A DNA stretch of 64,000 bases from Patescibacteria group bacterium (GTDB lineage: Bacteria > Patescibacteriota > Saccharimonadia > Saccharimonadales > UBA4665). The DNA lies in assembly GCA_030272735.1 (NCBI GenBank), contig JARXKL010000003.1, positions 32,192 to 96,191 of the forward strand, read 5' to 3'. The notes beneath the pieces were generated by a model. That model was not told the DNA's origin and did not search any database. It saw only the letters and a program-made list of their open reading frames with translations. The number at the start of each line of letters is the position of its first letter. Positions within the stretch are counted from its first letter, which is position 1. The position numbers were made by a program, and so were the translations under genes. Positions 1 through 8,880 of this stretch are shown here, piece by piece.

Positions 1-50
1 AGTCCTTCGCCTTTACCATAGACTTTGGAGAGCTGTTTTACGGTAATCAT
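1..50 (-). CDS. ABC transporter ATP-binding protein, N-terminal fragment (cut by window edge)
   Basis: Only the first 16 codons are in the window: ATG at 50 reading leftwards gives MITVKQLSKVYGKGEG. That is the usual opening of a LolD/MacB/FtsE-type ABC ATPase (a first strand ending in LSKVYG before the A-loop region). The start codon overlaps the TGA of the preceding GDSL hydrolase gene by 4 nt (ATGA), so the two are probably translationally coupled and belong to one minus-strand operon with the cupin gene. The Walker motifs lie outside the window, so subfamily and partner permease cannot be judged. Confidence 0.7.
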   Translation of the reverse strand, partial: MITVKQLSKVYGKGEG

Positions 51-883
51 AGTAGCGCCTTCAAATAAGCCGTTTGCCCGGCTTCTGTAGGGTGAAAGGG
101 AGCTTTTGCCGTGAGGTCTTGTATCCACGGATCAGCGCTGCAGAGTTCATGCCCAGTAAAATCAACTTCTTTATATTGAGCGAAAGCCTGCGCTTTGGTA
201 GCCGCTTCAATAGTCTGATTAAGTTTCGTTTGTTGTGCCCGCTCCCAAGTAACCTCAGATTGTGTCAGCCCTGTTGCCTCGAGGCAATTAGGCAGTGCTT
301 CAGGCAATAATTGGTAATAGCTCGTTAGAATGACTCGGGGACTATTTACAGGGTACATATCGTGTATACGACTTAGAACTGTCGCTAGGTTATCTTTTAC
401 CTGCAGTAATCGCGCATCGACTTCTGCACTATCACTGTCGGTACCACAGTCTGTCACTGCACAGTTCCTGAGTATAGTTGTCCACTGTATATCATTCGCA
501 CCGGCAGTGATGGTTATGAGGTCAGGCTTCTCGTTCGTCTTCAGAGCAGACAACTGGCTTTCGAGTGGTAAATCATTAACTACCTGGCCGCCCAGTATTC
601 CGCCACTTAAAGTTGCGCCGCTACAACTATAATTACGGATTCTGTAGTTACTGGCTTTAGCAAATAAGTTTGGGTAACTTTGCTTTGTTCGGTTGCAGGC
701 GCTTGAATCAGTGTACGTAGGGAGACCTTCGCCAGCAGCAACCGAATCGCCAAACGCAACGTACTGCTTCGACGGGGTTGAATTAGTCGGGGTCTTATCA
801 GTGGTGCTCCGATCACTAACTAAAACTACGATCAACCCGAGCAGTAAAACTATGCTAAATAATCCTATTATTTGCCGTTTCAT
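47..883 (-). CDS. SGNH/GDSL-family lipase/esterase, membrane-anchored or secreted
   Basis: The 278-aa protein has a hydrophobic N-terminal segment (about residues 5-22) that works as a signal anchor or signal peptide, then a Ser/Thr/Pro-rich linker. The SGNH blocks are visible: block I FGDS with nucleophile Ser47, block III GAND (residues 128-131), and block V FHPTEAGQ with the catalytic His264. Several paired cysteines (62, 87, 141, 146) fit an exported domain like that of secreted actinobacterial SGNH lipases. The enzyme is expected to hydrolyse ester bonds in lipids or acylated glycans outside the cytoplasmic membrane. It overlaps both the cupin gene upstream and the ABC ATPase downstream by ATGA. 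The substrate is unknown. Confidence 0.82.
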   Translation of the reverse strand: MKRQIIGLFSIVLLLGLIVVLVSDRSTTDKTPTNSTPSKQYVAFGDSVAAGEGLPTYTDSSACNRTKQSYPNLFAKASNYRIRNYSCSGATLSGGILGGQVVNDLPLESQLSALKTNEKPDLITITAGANDIQWTTILRNCAVTDCGTDSDSAEVDARLLQVKDNLATVLSRIHDMYPVNSPRVILTSYYQLLPEALPNCLEATGLTQSEVTWERAQQTKLNQTIEAATKAQAFAQYKEVDFTGHELCSADPWIQDLTAKAPFHPTEAGQTAYLKALL

Positions 884-1212
884 ACTGCGTCATCCTGCAT
901 GATATTGGTCGGTGCCGCAGATACAAAAACTACGCAACCTGCAAGCCCAGCAGCGACGTTATATTTTTGAACAGAGGGGACAACTAAGGCATCACCGGCC
1001 TGTAATTTAATCGTAACTTCTTCGACTGTAATGAGCATTGAGCCTTCGACGCACCAAAGTTGGCTGTCTTGATCGTACTTTTCGTCATTTCTTTCTTCGA
1101 ATTCATCGTAAGCGACTCGGCTGGCAGCAATATTCTTAGTCTTCAACAATTCGAGCAGTTCATGCTCAGAGGATTCATATACTTTTGACCAGCGAAATTT
1201 CTTGAATGTCAT
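880..1212 (-). CDS. Small cupin-domain protein
   Basis: This 110-aa protein has a C-terminal half that reads as a single small cupin barrel: a Gly-Ser turn (CVEGSMLITVEE), an acidic strand, then LQAGDALVVPSVQKYNVAAG, which is the second cupin motif (GDxxxxPxxxxH) with Asn in place of the usual His. Metal binding may therefore be weak or absent. It is the first gene of the minus-strand operon. On the minus strand a -10-like GATACT sits 7 nt before the ATG, consistent with a leaderless transcript. Its role (sugar or metabolite binding, or an envelope function with the adjacent GDSL enzyme) is open. Confidence 0.65.
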   Translation of the reverse strand: MTFKKFRWSKVYESSEHELLELLKTKNIAASRVAYDEFEERNDEKYDQDSQLWCVEGSMLITVEEVTIKLQAGDALVVPSVQKYNVAAGLAGCVVFVSAAPTNIMQDDAV

Positions 1213-1267
1213 AAGGCTTAGTATCTCATGTCCAGGATCTTATTGTTAGACTGTGTAATGCAGACAA

Positions 1268-1296
1268 TTGCATATACTTTACTTTTACTGTATTAT
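1268..1296 (+). promoter_or_regulatory. Sigma70-type promoter of the AAA+ gene, leaderless
   Basis: A -35 TTGCAT (1268-1273), a 17-bp spacer and a -10 TATTAT (1291-1296) lie just ahead of the ATG at 1305. The expected transcription start (about 1303) is within 2 nt of the start codon and no Shine-Dalgarno sequence is present, so the mRNA is predicted to be leaderless. Confidence 0.7.
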
Positions 1297-1304
1297 GTGA
1301 CGTT

Positions 1305-2885
1305 ATGAGTGAAAGAATCGACAGAGGTGAGCAACAACAACCACCTTTTAGTGTTAAATGGAATGGTTCTGAAGTAACCGTTCACGACCATGAAGCAATA
1401 ATGATGGTCGATGGACCAGGCAATGGCGAATATTATAAATTGTATGATCGAGCTGACTTTAGAACACCGATTGAACGCGCAAAAGTTCTGGCGTGTGAAG
1501 TTCGTAACGAAGACGATGAAGCTGGTACCGAATATGGCGCAAAAATAATCCTTGACCGTAGTCGTAACGACCTTGCACAATTGAGAAAGAACTTTATTAC
1601 TGGATTCGCAACTCCATCACACAACCGAACTGACAAGTCTCTAACAATAGATGGTTCAGTATTTTCAAATGTGTTCCGAGTAAGCCATGCAGATGGTGCT
1701 ACATGCCTTGTTCACATTTCTGAAAAGGGTTATATAGAAATTTCAAACAACGTCATTTATAGCGGTGGCGAAAATAGTGAAAGCCGAGTACAAGTCGTTG
1801 CCAAACCAAGAGACATTAGTAATCCCGAAGCTGAGCTAACTGGTTTCCTGCAGACCTTTATGCGATCTATGGACATTGCATCAGGACTTGATGCTCCCTC
1901 GCATAGATTGACTGATGGTCAGCTCTCGAGGCAGTACGAGCTTACTATTGGAGAGAATATTATTCAGCCCACAAACAATTCTATTACTAAGAAGATTGGC
2001 AAAATAGCTACTAATAATTCTCAGAAAAGTGAGCAATCAGAACGTGGTCCAGCCGACCTACCCGAAATCAATCCGACCGACGCAAAGCTAAGCCTTGAAG
2101 ATATAGGTGGGCTGCATGATGTTAAAGCCGCTTTGAAAGATATCGCAATGTCTTTCAAGCATCCGGAGATAATGGAAAAATGGGGTGCTAAACGGCCTCA
2201 AGGTGTATTGCTTTACGGTGAACCCGGCACTGGTAAAACTATGCTTACCGAAGCCCTTGCAAACGAAATAGGTTCCGACTTTTGGGCTATTCAAAGCTCC
2301 GATATTTATCAGAAATGGCTTGGTGAATCTGAGCAAGCCATCAAAGAGATTTTTGCGCGTGCTCGTCAGCATAAAGATAAGCCACTAATCCTGTTCTTTG
2401 ATGAGTTTGAGTCCATAGTTGGTATTGATGAGGGTGAGGGTAGTTCACGTGCTATGAACGCTGTTGCTGGCATATTCAAGCAGGAAATGAACACGCTTGC
2501 CGAAGAAAACCCACAAGTTTTAGTAGTGGCAGCAACTAATGACTATGACTCCATAGACCCGTCGTTAACACGCTCTGGACGATTTGATCACAAGGTGTAT
2601 GTTCCTATGCCCGATGAGGGTGCACGAACCGAAATTATAGCAAGTGTTATGACTCGTGCAATGAGAGCCCACGAATCCGATGATTTTAAGATTTTTGGTG
2701 ACGATGTGGATGTTCCTGAGATTTCGAAAGCTACTGACGGCATGAGCGGTGCTGATATTAATGAGATATTCCGCCGTCTTTCACTTGAAAAAGCTATGAC
2801 AGAGGCACGAACTGGACAACCCCAAAACCCAGTTACACAAGCATTGGTCGATGCAGCAATAAACCACTTCCGGACGAACGGCTAG
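1305..2885 (+). CDS. AAA+ ATPase (CDC48/FtsH-type ATPase module) with a novel N-terminal region
   Basis: This 526-aa protein carries one AAA+ module at residues about 262-520: Walker A GEPGTGKT (305-312), Walker B LILFFDEFE (361-369), sensor-1 Asn412 in AATND, and a second region of homology with two Arg-finger candidates in RSGRFD (423, 426). The winged helical lid includes GMSGADINEI. The first ~250 residues resemble no domain I recognise and are probably a substrate-binding or adaptor region. No protease active site (HEXXH) and no membrane segment are present, so it is not FtsH itself; a stand-alone unfoldase or remodelling ATPase is most likely. The next gene is an orphan receiver protein on the same strand, 89 nt downstream with its own likely promoter. 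Confidence 0.85.
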   Translation: MSERIDRGEQQQPPFSVKWNGSEVTVHDHEAIMMVDGPGNGEYYKLYDRADFRTPIERAKVLACEVRNEDDEAGTEYGAKIILDRSRNDLAQLRKNFITGFATPSHNRTDKSLTIDGSVFSNVFRVSHADGATCLVHISEKGYIEISNNVIYSGGENSESRVQVVAKPRDISNPEAELTGFLQTFMRSMDIASGLDAPSHRLTDGQLSRQYELTIGENIIQPTNNSITKKIGKIATNNSQKSEQSERGPADLPEINPTDAKLSLEDIGGLHDVKAALKDIAMSFKHPEIMEKWGAKRPQGVLLYGEPGTGKTMLTEALANEIGSDFWAIQSSDIYQKWLGESEQAIKEIFARARQHKDKPLILFFDEFESIVGIDEGEGSSRAMNAVAGIFKQEMNTLAEENPQVLVVAATNDYDSIDPSLTRSGRFDHKVYVPMPDEGARTEIIASVMTRAMRAHESDDFKIFGDDVDVPEISKATDGMSGADINEIFRRLSLEKAMTEARTGQPQNPVTQALVDAAINHFRTNG

Positions 2886-2974
2886 TTTAGTCGAGTAACT
2901 TTTGCTATAACACCAAGCAAACTTTGCCACGCTGATTTGATATACTGCTGTAAAAGGCATACAGTAAAGATATT

Positions 2975-3421
2975 ATGAATCCAACAACAGATATTGCTCC
3001 AAAGACAGATTGGTCAAAAATTGTTATTGTCGAAGACAATGCAAGCCTTGCCGATATTTATAAAACTCGTTTAGAGCTCCTTGGATATGTCTGCTTTGTT
3101 GCCCATGAGGGCATTGAAGCGCTCGCTCTTATTGAACGGGAACGACCGAGCTTAGTTCTGCTCGACTTAATGCTTCCCAAGCTCGCCGGCGATCAAATTC
3201 TGAAAATTATGCGTACCAATGACTGGGGCCGAGAAATTAAAGTGCTTATCATATCTAACCTTAATGAATCTGAAGCGCCATCTGGTATTCGTGAAAATGG
3301 GATTGAAGGTTACGCAGTTAAGGCCAATCTTACGAATGACCAAATCGACGGACTAGTTGACGATATTCTCAAGCCCTCCACCCAAAACGAGAGCATCTCG
3401 CTCGAAAAACCACAAGTTTAA
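2975..3421 (+). CDS. Single-domain response regulator (receiver only)
   Basis: The 148-aa protein consists of one receiver domain with acidic pair Glu20-Asp21, phospho-acceptor Asp64 in LLDLMLP, a switch Ser/Thr region IISNLNES, and conserved Lys116. No output domain follows; only a short polar tail. It therefore probably acts as a phosphorelay intermediate or through protein contact. A -10-like TATACT lies about 30 nt upstream of the ATG, leaving a short leader with only a weak purine stretch. No histidine kinase is adjacent; the only kinase in the window is at 6002-8512. It differs from the second receiver protein (8509-8880) by an N-terminal extension of about 12 residues. Confidence 0.88.
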   Translation: MNPTTDIAPKTDWSKIVIVEDNASLADIYKTRLELLGYVCFVAHEGIEALALIERERPSLVLLDLMLPKLAGDQILKIMRTNDWGREIKVLIISNLNESEAPSGIRENGIEGYAVKANLTNDQIDGLVDDILKPSTQNESISLEKPQV

Positions 3422-3496
3422 AGTAATCAGTCAGCTTGGGTATACTGCTCCCTCTGTATTGGCTTTGCTATACTAACGACATAACAAGGAGTACAT

Positions 3497-3994
3497 ATGA
3501 ATCCTATCAAGCCATTTATCTGGTTCGACAATAATGCCGAAGAAGCTATGAATTACTATGTTAATACTTTCAAGAATTCTAAAATACAAAATATTGAGCG
3601 CTATGCTGGCGACCAAGGCATACCCGGTGAGAAAGAACTCAAAGGGAAGGTGCTGAATGGGTCGTTCGAGCTTATGGGCCAAACGTTTATGTGCCTTGAT
3701 GGTGGCCCACAGTTTGAAAAGACTGGCGCAATATCTTTTTTGATAGAATTCGATGATCAAACTGAGCTTGATGCGGTGTGGGATCGATTACTCGATGGTG
3801 GTAAGGCGATGCAATGCGGCTGGGTCACTGATAAGTTCGGGGTTACTTGGCAGATTGCACCTAGTGCTTTAGGCAGGCTAATGAGCGATCCGAATGCGAC
3901 GGCGGCACAGAAAAAAGCCGTTATGCAAGCCATGATGCCAATGGTGAAACTCCAAGCAGCACCACTTGAGGCGGCATTCGAAGCGGCCAGATAA
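3497..3994 (+). CDS. VOC/glyoxalase-fold protein, PhnB / 3-demethylubiquinone methyltransferase-like family
   Basis: This 165-aa protein opens with PFIWFDNNAEEAMNYYVNTF, the diagnostic start of PhnB-like vicinal-oxygen-chelate proteins, and continues with the GQTFMCLDGGPQF and WGVTDKFGVTWQIAP-type motifs of that family. These proteins share a beta-alpha-beta-beta-beta metal-binding fold, but the annotated methyltransferase activity is generally not demonstrated. The last ~35 residues are an Ala/Met-rich helix common in the family. A clear Shine-Dalgarno sequence (AAGGAG, 3486-3491) and an upstream TATACT make this one of the minority of leadered genes here. It converges with the PPOX gene, with only 6 nt between the stops. 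Confidence 0.8.
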   Translation: MNPIKPFIWFDNNAEEAMNYYVNTFKNSKIQNIERYAGDQGIPGEKELKGKVLNGSFELMGQTFMCLDGGPQFEKTGAISFLIEFDDQTELDAVWDRLLDGGKAMQCGWVTDKFGVTWQIAPSALGRLMSDPNATAAQKKAVMQAMMPMVKLQAAPLEAAFEAAR

Positions 3995-4000
3995 CTCTTG

Positions 4001-4477
4001 CTACGAGCCAATTGTCGTAACATCGTAGGAGCTACTGATATTGACGTCAATGCCCTGAAACTCTGTGAGAACGGCTTTTTTCATTTCTACACCGATAAGC
4101 ACATAGTCGCCTGATTGCTGCATTTTTGCCACGGGGGATACAGCATCTGCTCGAACATTAAACAGTTTTTCAATCTTTTGTATGGTATAGGTGAGCATAT
4201 GCTCATCGTTGGCAATAAAGGCAGTGCCGGTTATCTGCAAGGTCGTAATATCGCGCTCATCAAAAAAAGTTATTGATACCTTAGGCCGGTCAAAAATATT
4301 TTGATATTTATGTGTTAAATTGCGAGTTACGAAACTTACAGTATGATGACTTACCGAAAATACATATACGACTGAAGATTGAGGCGTGCCGTCGTCATTT
4401 GTCGTACTAATTACCGCTGCAGGATGCCTGTTAATGTAACTAATTATTTTGAGATAGTCTTCGCTGCTTTCGTCCAT
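4001..4477 (-). CDS. Pyridoxamine 5'-phosphate oxidase-like (PPOX) flavin/F420 split-barrel protein
   Basis: The 158-aa protein has the split-barrel pattern of PPOX-fold proteins: a helical start, then PAAVISTTNDDGTPQSSVVY (strand-turn-strand that binds the flavin phosphate), VSFVTRNLTHKYQNI, and RPKVSITFFDE. Members bind FMN or related cofactors, and many are of unknown substrate. It is a single-gene unit; on the minus strand TATACT ends 6 nt before the ATG, so a leaderless mRNA is predicted. I cannot tell FMN from F420 or heme from sequence alone. Confidence 0.72.
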   Translation of the reverse strand: MDESSEDYLKIISYINRHPAAVISTTNDDGTPQSSVVYVFSVSHHTVSFVTRNLTHKYQNIFDRPKVSITFFDERDITTLQITGTAFIANDEHMLTYTIQKIEKLFNVRADAVSPVAKMQQSGDYVLIGVEMKKAVLTEFQGIDVNISSSYDVTTIGS

Positions 4478-4536
4478 AGTTGAAGTATATAGTGTTTATG
4501 CTTGTTCTTGCGTCTGTTATTTCGACAAATAATGGA

Positions 4537-5730
4537 TCAGTTCGCAGCAGGTTTGTCTTTGCCTAGGTATTCCATCGACCATTCTCCTTCATCAGTAGGG
4601 AATGAATTTCCTTGAGGATAATGAAAAATAGTTCGCGCTGCGACAGAATTAACATCGATTGATCGGTTGGCAGATGGGCCTAAATCGGTTTGCTGTACGA
4701 CTGCTTCGGTGCCGTTAGGAGCTTTAACTTGCCAGTACCCACCCAGAGTCCCACTGTTGTAGATGGCTATTCCTGGATTATCATTCGAAGCACTACTTAA
4801 TGCCGGTTTGTTATTGTCGCCGGGATCTTTATAGTGCGTCACAGGGTCCCAACCATAGGTAGATGCCGGGCCCCGAAACATATCACCCACATGTACTGTG
4901 GTACTCGGTATGGCTTTTCTGCCTATGTAGCGACTCGCATGTGCCTGGAGTTTCTTGCTGCTCTTACTTATTAATTTAATTTGATTTGAAATATCGGATC
5001 GCATAGCTTTAAGCTCAGTTATCTTTTTGGGCACTTCTGTTTTGAAATATTCTGGCTTTGCATCGAGAGATTGAGCGTCTGTTGCCAAAATTTCTGCAGA
5101 TAAGGTAGTGGCTGCACTGTCCATTTGTGCTAGTTTTCCGTCACGTAGCTCTATAAGCCGGGCATGAATGGCCGGCGCGTTACCTTTTTTCGACTGCCCG
5201 GTTTTGGTGAGCAGCTTTTGAATTTGACTATATACATTTTGGTTTGATGCCGCTTGTTCACTCTTGTCTGGAGATGCATAAGCGTCTATTTTAGCAACAT
5301 AAATCACTTGATAACGGACGAGCGTATATATCCTGTAGTCAAACATTACTGCGCAGTAACTATGTGCCAATTTTGTAACATCACTTTCAGCTGACGTAGT
5401 ATTCAAAATACCGCTTAATGCAGATGTGTCGATATCAATATTAGCGCTCAATTTAGTGCGATGGTTGTCTGTAAGGGTGTTTGATTTACTAACACTAGAA
5501 TCGTAACTCAATAGAGTTTTCAGCCTTTTTTGGATAAGCTTGTCAGTTGCTGCACGTAATGAGGAAGCGTTATTTACATACTTTTCCTTAACCCTGGTGT
5601 TACAGTCAGCGCGAATATATTGAGTTCCTTCATCAGAACTCGTTGCCGCGAAGGCAGTAGACCCCATGCTGAGTAAGCAAATTAGTAGCAGTGCAGTGAG
5701 TGTTTGTTGAAATTTTTGTATATTTTTCAT
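4537..5730 (-). CDS. Secreted helical protein with C-terminal RlpA/3D-type beta-barrel-like domain
   Basis: The 397-aa protein starts with a classic signal peptide (Lys-rich start, hydrophobic core, AFAA cleavage site near residue 29). Residues ~35-160 form a helical region with two cysteines (C43 and one in AHSYC, about 85 residues apart) ending in DYRIYTLVRYQ, a pattern I associate with secreted Saccharibacteria proteins. A second helical stretch covers 160-270. The last ~110 residues contain VVQQTDLGPSANRSIDVNSVAARTIF, which resembles the double-psi beta-barrel of RlpA/3D-domain proteins (DxGP...R.IDlS.aA). A peptidoglycan-related envelope role is plausible. The gene is preceded by a long AT-rich region and reads divergently from the histidine kinase operon. 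Confidence 0.6.
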   Translation of the reverse strand: MKNIQKFQQTLTALLLICLLSMGSTAFAATSSDEGTQYIRADCNTRVKEKYVNNASSLRAATDKLIQKRLKTLLSYDSSVSKSNTLTDNHRTKLSANIDIDTSALSGILNTTSAESDVTKLAHSYCAVMFDYRIYTLVRYQVIYVAKIDAYASPDKSEQAASNQNVYSQIQKLLTKTGQSKKGNAPAIHARLIELRDGKLAQMDSAATTLSAEILATDAQSLDAKPEYFKTEVPKKITELKAMRSDISNQIKLISKSSKKLQAHASRYIGRKAIPSTTVHVGDMFRGPASTYGWDPVTHYKDPGDNNKPALSSASNDNPGIAIYNSGTLGGYWQVKAPNGTEAVVQQTDLGPSANRSIDVNSVAARTIFHYPQGNSFPTDEGEWSMEYLGKDKPAAN

Positions 5731-5885
5731 CTTTTTTATTTAATTAATTTACTAAATCATACTTTATTTTTCTAGAGGTGACAAGTGACAATTACAACAT
5801 GTAACAATCTTCACAGAAATATCTGTTGACCAGGCCTATGGTATGGATAACAGTGCACGGTAATCAACTAGGATTGGTAGTTACT

Positions 5886-6005
5886 ATGAAGCCCGTATCG
5901 CGTTTTCTGAGACTAACGAAAATGTTTGCAGTATCACTGCGCCTCAAAAATATACAAATAGGATTTGTCATTACTAACCTTAAATCACCGATTTCAAAGT
6001 TATGA
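5886..6005 (+). CDS. Candidate 39-aa small protein or leader peptide overlapping the histidine kinase start
   Basis: An ATG at 5886 opens a 39-codon frame (MKPVSRFLRLTKMF..., very basic: 8 Lys/Arg) that ends with TGA at 6003-6005. The stop overlaps the histidine kinase ATG at 6002 as ATGA, the same coupling seen between other co-translated genes in this window. A purine run (AGGATT) lies upstream at a loose distance, and TTGACC at 5825 is a possible -35. The kinase itself has no Shine-Dalgarno sequence, so translation through this small frame could deliver ribosomes to it. There is no homology I recognise; it could be a chance frame. Confidence 0.4.
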   Translation: MKPVSRFLRLTKMFAVSLRLKNIQIGFVITNLKSPISKL

Positions 6006-8512
6006 CAAAGTTAAAGCACAATAACCGAAAGACAAAAACAACAACTGCCAGGTTGGCTAAAAGTCCTAAATATCCAGCAAATAACACGCTCAAAGTACCC
6101 ATTAAAGCCGAAAATGTTCAGCTACAATTGTTGTTTGATAAAACGCCTATGGGTGTTTATGTGATAGATGCGGATTTTCGAATACTCGCGGTAAATCCAG
6201 CCGCAAAACTGACATTTGGAGATATTCCAGATTTGATTGGTCGTAATTTTAACGAGGTTATACACGAAATTTGGTTAAGAGACTACGCCGATGAAATTGT
6301 GCAGCTATTTCGCGATACGCTTGCTACCGGAGAGCCGTACCATACGCCCGAACGTATAGAAGAAAGGCGCGACCGGGGAGTAACTGAGTATTTCGAATGG
6401 TGGATTAATCGCATACCACTACCTGACGGACGGGATGGCGTAGTCTGTTACTTTCGCGATGTTTCTGAACGAGTGCTAGCAAGGCTGGCTCTGGCTAAAT
6501 CCGAGGAAAAATATCGTACGCTATTCAATTCAAGCAGCCAAGGGTTCTGTATTCTAGAGGTGATCCAGGACCCAACTGGTAAAGTGACAGACTTTAGTTA
6601 CAAAGAAACTAATATCGCACATGATGAGCAGACTGGACTAAGTGATGTCTTGGGCAAAAATAAAAGCGAAGCTATGCCGCTTATTGAAAGCTATTGGCTA
6701 GACAACTTGGGCTACGTTGTGCGAACGGGTGAGCCGACGCGTCTCGAAAACTACAATGCAGATACCGGAAGATGGTATCAAGCTAATTACTCGAGACTCG
6801 GAAACCCTGGCAGTCGTCTCGTGGGAATAGTTTTCGAAGAAATTACTGGCCGTAAAATACGTGAAGCAAATCTACTATTTCTTGCCAATGTGAATGAAGA
6901 ACTCGTTAATTTGAACAATATTGATAATACGTTGCATACATTATGTCGGATGATAAGCGAGCATTTTGATACGGCTGTCACTGCGTTCACGGAAATAAAC
7001 GAAGCGGCAGGCACAATTGATCCGCTACAATTTTGGAACAATGGCGAAGTAGGCGCACCACGCGGAGTCATACGTATTACCGATTACCACAGCCTAAAAG
7101 TGCAGCGTATGCTGCGCTCTGGCAAACCTGAAGTTGTAAGCGATGTATCAAATTTGCCAAAGGCAATAGCAAAAAATTTGAAAGCACTTAATGTTGGCTC
7201 GTACGTCAATATGCCACTTTTGAGGCATGGTGAATGGCGCTTAACGCTCAATATTGTCGACAGTAAGCCACGCGACTGGAAAGATACTGAACTTGTAGTA
7301 ATGGGAGAACTTACGGCCCGCATATGGAACCGTGTAGAACGAGCACGCGCCGAGGAGGCCCTTAAAGAATCACAGAACAAGTTACTGTTGGCGCTCGAAG
7401 CCGCCAATATGGGGACATTTGTCTGGTATCCACAAGATGACCGAACAGAATATGATACACAATTGCACGCTATACTCGGGTATAGCGAAGATACTCCCTT
7501 ATCACTCATGGAATCACTTGAAACACTGATATACGTTGACGATCGGGAGACATATGCAAGAGCTGTTGCGAAGGCTCTTGACTATAAAGGGGATCACAAG
7601 CTCGACCTTGATTACCGTGTATATCATAAGGATGGGTTAGTGAGATGGTTGCACATTTTTGGTAACACAGTGTTTTCGGAAGACAAGCACCCAGAAGCCA
7701 TACGTATGTATGGAATGGTCATAGACATTACCGAGAACAAGCAACTCGAGATAGAGCATCAAGCACAGTACGAAATAGAAAAACGACTGGAACTTTTAAC
7801 CGAACAACGTAACGCCTTACTTAAAGTTAACAAGATCAAGGATGAATTTATCGCGCTTGCGTCACACCAGCTACGGACGCCCGCTACCGCTGTAAAGCAA
7901 TATACTAGCCTCATGCTTGATGGTTTTGCAGGGCCTCTAACTTCTGATCAAAAAGAGTATATGCAAATTGCGTATGACAGTAATGAGCGACAGCTGACCG
8001 TTATAAATGACTTACTAAAAACGGCTCAAATCGATGCAACTTCGTACAAGCTTGATAATAAATATTATAATATAGTCGCTGTAGTGCAAAGTGCCGTTAG
8101 TGATATGCAGACAGCCTTTAAAATGCGCCGCCAAACCATCAGTTTCAAGAGTAGTCACAAAACTATACCCGTTATGGTGGACAAAGCTGAAGTGAAGCTG
8201 GTATTTGTAAACCTGCTCGAAAACGCAAGCAAATACAGTTACTCCGAAAGTGAAATAAGTGTTGCGGTGGTTAAAAAAGCGGAATCAGTGAGTATTACCA
8301 TAAGTGATACAGGCGTCGGAATAAACTCAGATGATCAACAGCGTATTTTTGATAAGTTCACTCGCATAGATAATGACCTTTCTGATACCGTAACGGGTAG
8401 CGGACTAGGGTTATACTGGGTGAAGCAAATCGTTGAAAAGCATTCCGGGACTGTTCGAATAATTTCGCAGCTCAAAAAAGGTACTACTTTTACTGTCGAG
8501 TTGCCGCTATGA
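6002..8512 (+). CDS. Soluble multi-sensor histidine kinase (PAS-PAS-GAF-PAS-HisKA-HATPase)
   Basis: The 836-aa protein has no membrane segments. Order of domains: basic tail (1-38), PAS about 40-158, PAS about 168-285, a GAF-like region about 290-450, PAS with PAC about 455-580, a coiled linker, HisKA with phospho-accepting His622 in ALASHQLRTP, and a complete HATPase_c (N box NLLENASKY 737-745, G1 DTGVGI 769-774, F box, G2 GSGLGL 799-804). It should sense a cytoplasmic signal (redox, ligand, or possibly light, but no LOV cysteine motif NCRFLQ is visible). The receiver gene downstream overlaps it by ATGA, so the pair is a two-component system without a DNA-binding output in the cognate partner. 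Confidence 0.93.
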   Translation: MTKLKHNNRKTKTTTARLAKSPKYPANNTLKVPIKAENVQLQLLFDKTPMGVYVIDADFRILAVNPAAKLTFGDIPDLIGRNFNEVIHEIWLRDYADEIVQLFRDTLATGEPYHTPERIEERRDRGVTEYFEWWINRIPLPDGRDGVVCYFRDVSERVLARLALAKSEEKYRTLFNSSSQGFCILEVIQDPTGKVTDFSYKETNIAHDEQTGLSDVLGKNKSEAMPLIESYWLDNLGYVVRTGEPTRLENYNADTGRWYQANYSRLGNPGSRLVGIVFEEITGRKIREANLLFLANVNEELVNLNNIDNTLHTLCRMISEHFDTAVTAFTEINEAAGTIDPLQFWNNGEVGAPRGVIRITDYHSLKVQRMLRSGKPEVVSDVSNLPKAIAKNLKALNVGSYVNMPLLRHGEWRLTLNIVDSKPRDWKDTELVVMGELTARIWNRVERARAEEALKESQNKLLLALEAANMGTFVWYPQDDRTEYDTQLHAILGYSEDTPLSLMESLETLIYVDDRETYARAVAKALDYKGDHKLDLDYRVYHKDGLVRWLHIFGNTVFSEDKHPEAIRMYGMVIDITENKQLEIEHQAQYEIEKRLELLTEQRNALLKVNKIKDEFIALASHQLRTPATAVKQYTSLMLDGFAGPLTSDQKEYMQIAYDSNERQLTVINDLLKTAQIDATSYKLDNKYYNIVAVVQSAVSDMQTAFKMRRQTISFKSSHKTIPVMVDKAEVKLVFVNLLENASKYSYSESEISVAVVKKAESVSITISDTGVGINSDDQQRIFDKFTRIDNDLSDTVTGSGLGLYWVKQIVEKHSGTVRIISQLKKGTTFTVELPL

Positions 8513-8880
8513 GTGAATCTATACTGATAGTTGAAGATGAGCAGATTTTGCAAGACGTATACAAGTTGGTGCTTTCTTCTAAAGGCTACACTGTCCACAC
8601 TGCCAATAATGGTGCGGAGGGTTTAATGCAGCTTGCAGCAGTAAAGCCCAATGTGGTGCTGCTCGATATTTTCATGCCGGTTATGGACGGCAAAGAGTTC
8701 ATGAGAAATGTTGATATGAGTGAATACCCAGACACTCGAATTATTGTGTATACTAACCTCTCTGACACGAAAACCCAAGAAGAAATGCTTGAGCTAGGGG
8801 CCTCAGAATTTGTACTAAAATCGAGTATGACACCACGAGACCTTTTAATGCTCATTGAAAAAGTTACAAGTGCCGATTAG
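8509..8880 (+). CDS. Receiver-only response regulator, partner of the upstream kinase
   Basis: The 123-aa protein is one CheY-like domain: acidic residues Glu9-Asp10-Glu11, phospho-acceptor Asp53 in LLDIFMP, YTNLSD in the Thr/Ser switch position, and Lys104. There is no effector domain. Its ATG overlaps the kinase TGA (ATGA), which strongly implies that the kinase phosphorylates it. The output must come through protein-protein contact, phosphotransfer, or feedback. The stop TAG overlaps the stop of the convergent secreted-protein gene by the shared bases TTAG. Confidence 0.92.
   Translation: MSESILIVEDEQILQDVYKLVLSSKGYTVHTANNGAEGLMQLAAVKPNVVLLDIFMPVMDGKEFMRNVDMSEYPDTRIIVYTNLSDTKTQEEMLELGASEFVLKSSMTPRDLLMLIEKVTSAD

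Noticed and set aside
6002..8512. LOV-type blue-light domain in the histidine kinase
   Set aside because: The PAS domains lack the NCRFLQ cysteine motif needed for flavin adduct formation.
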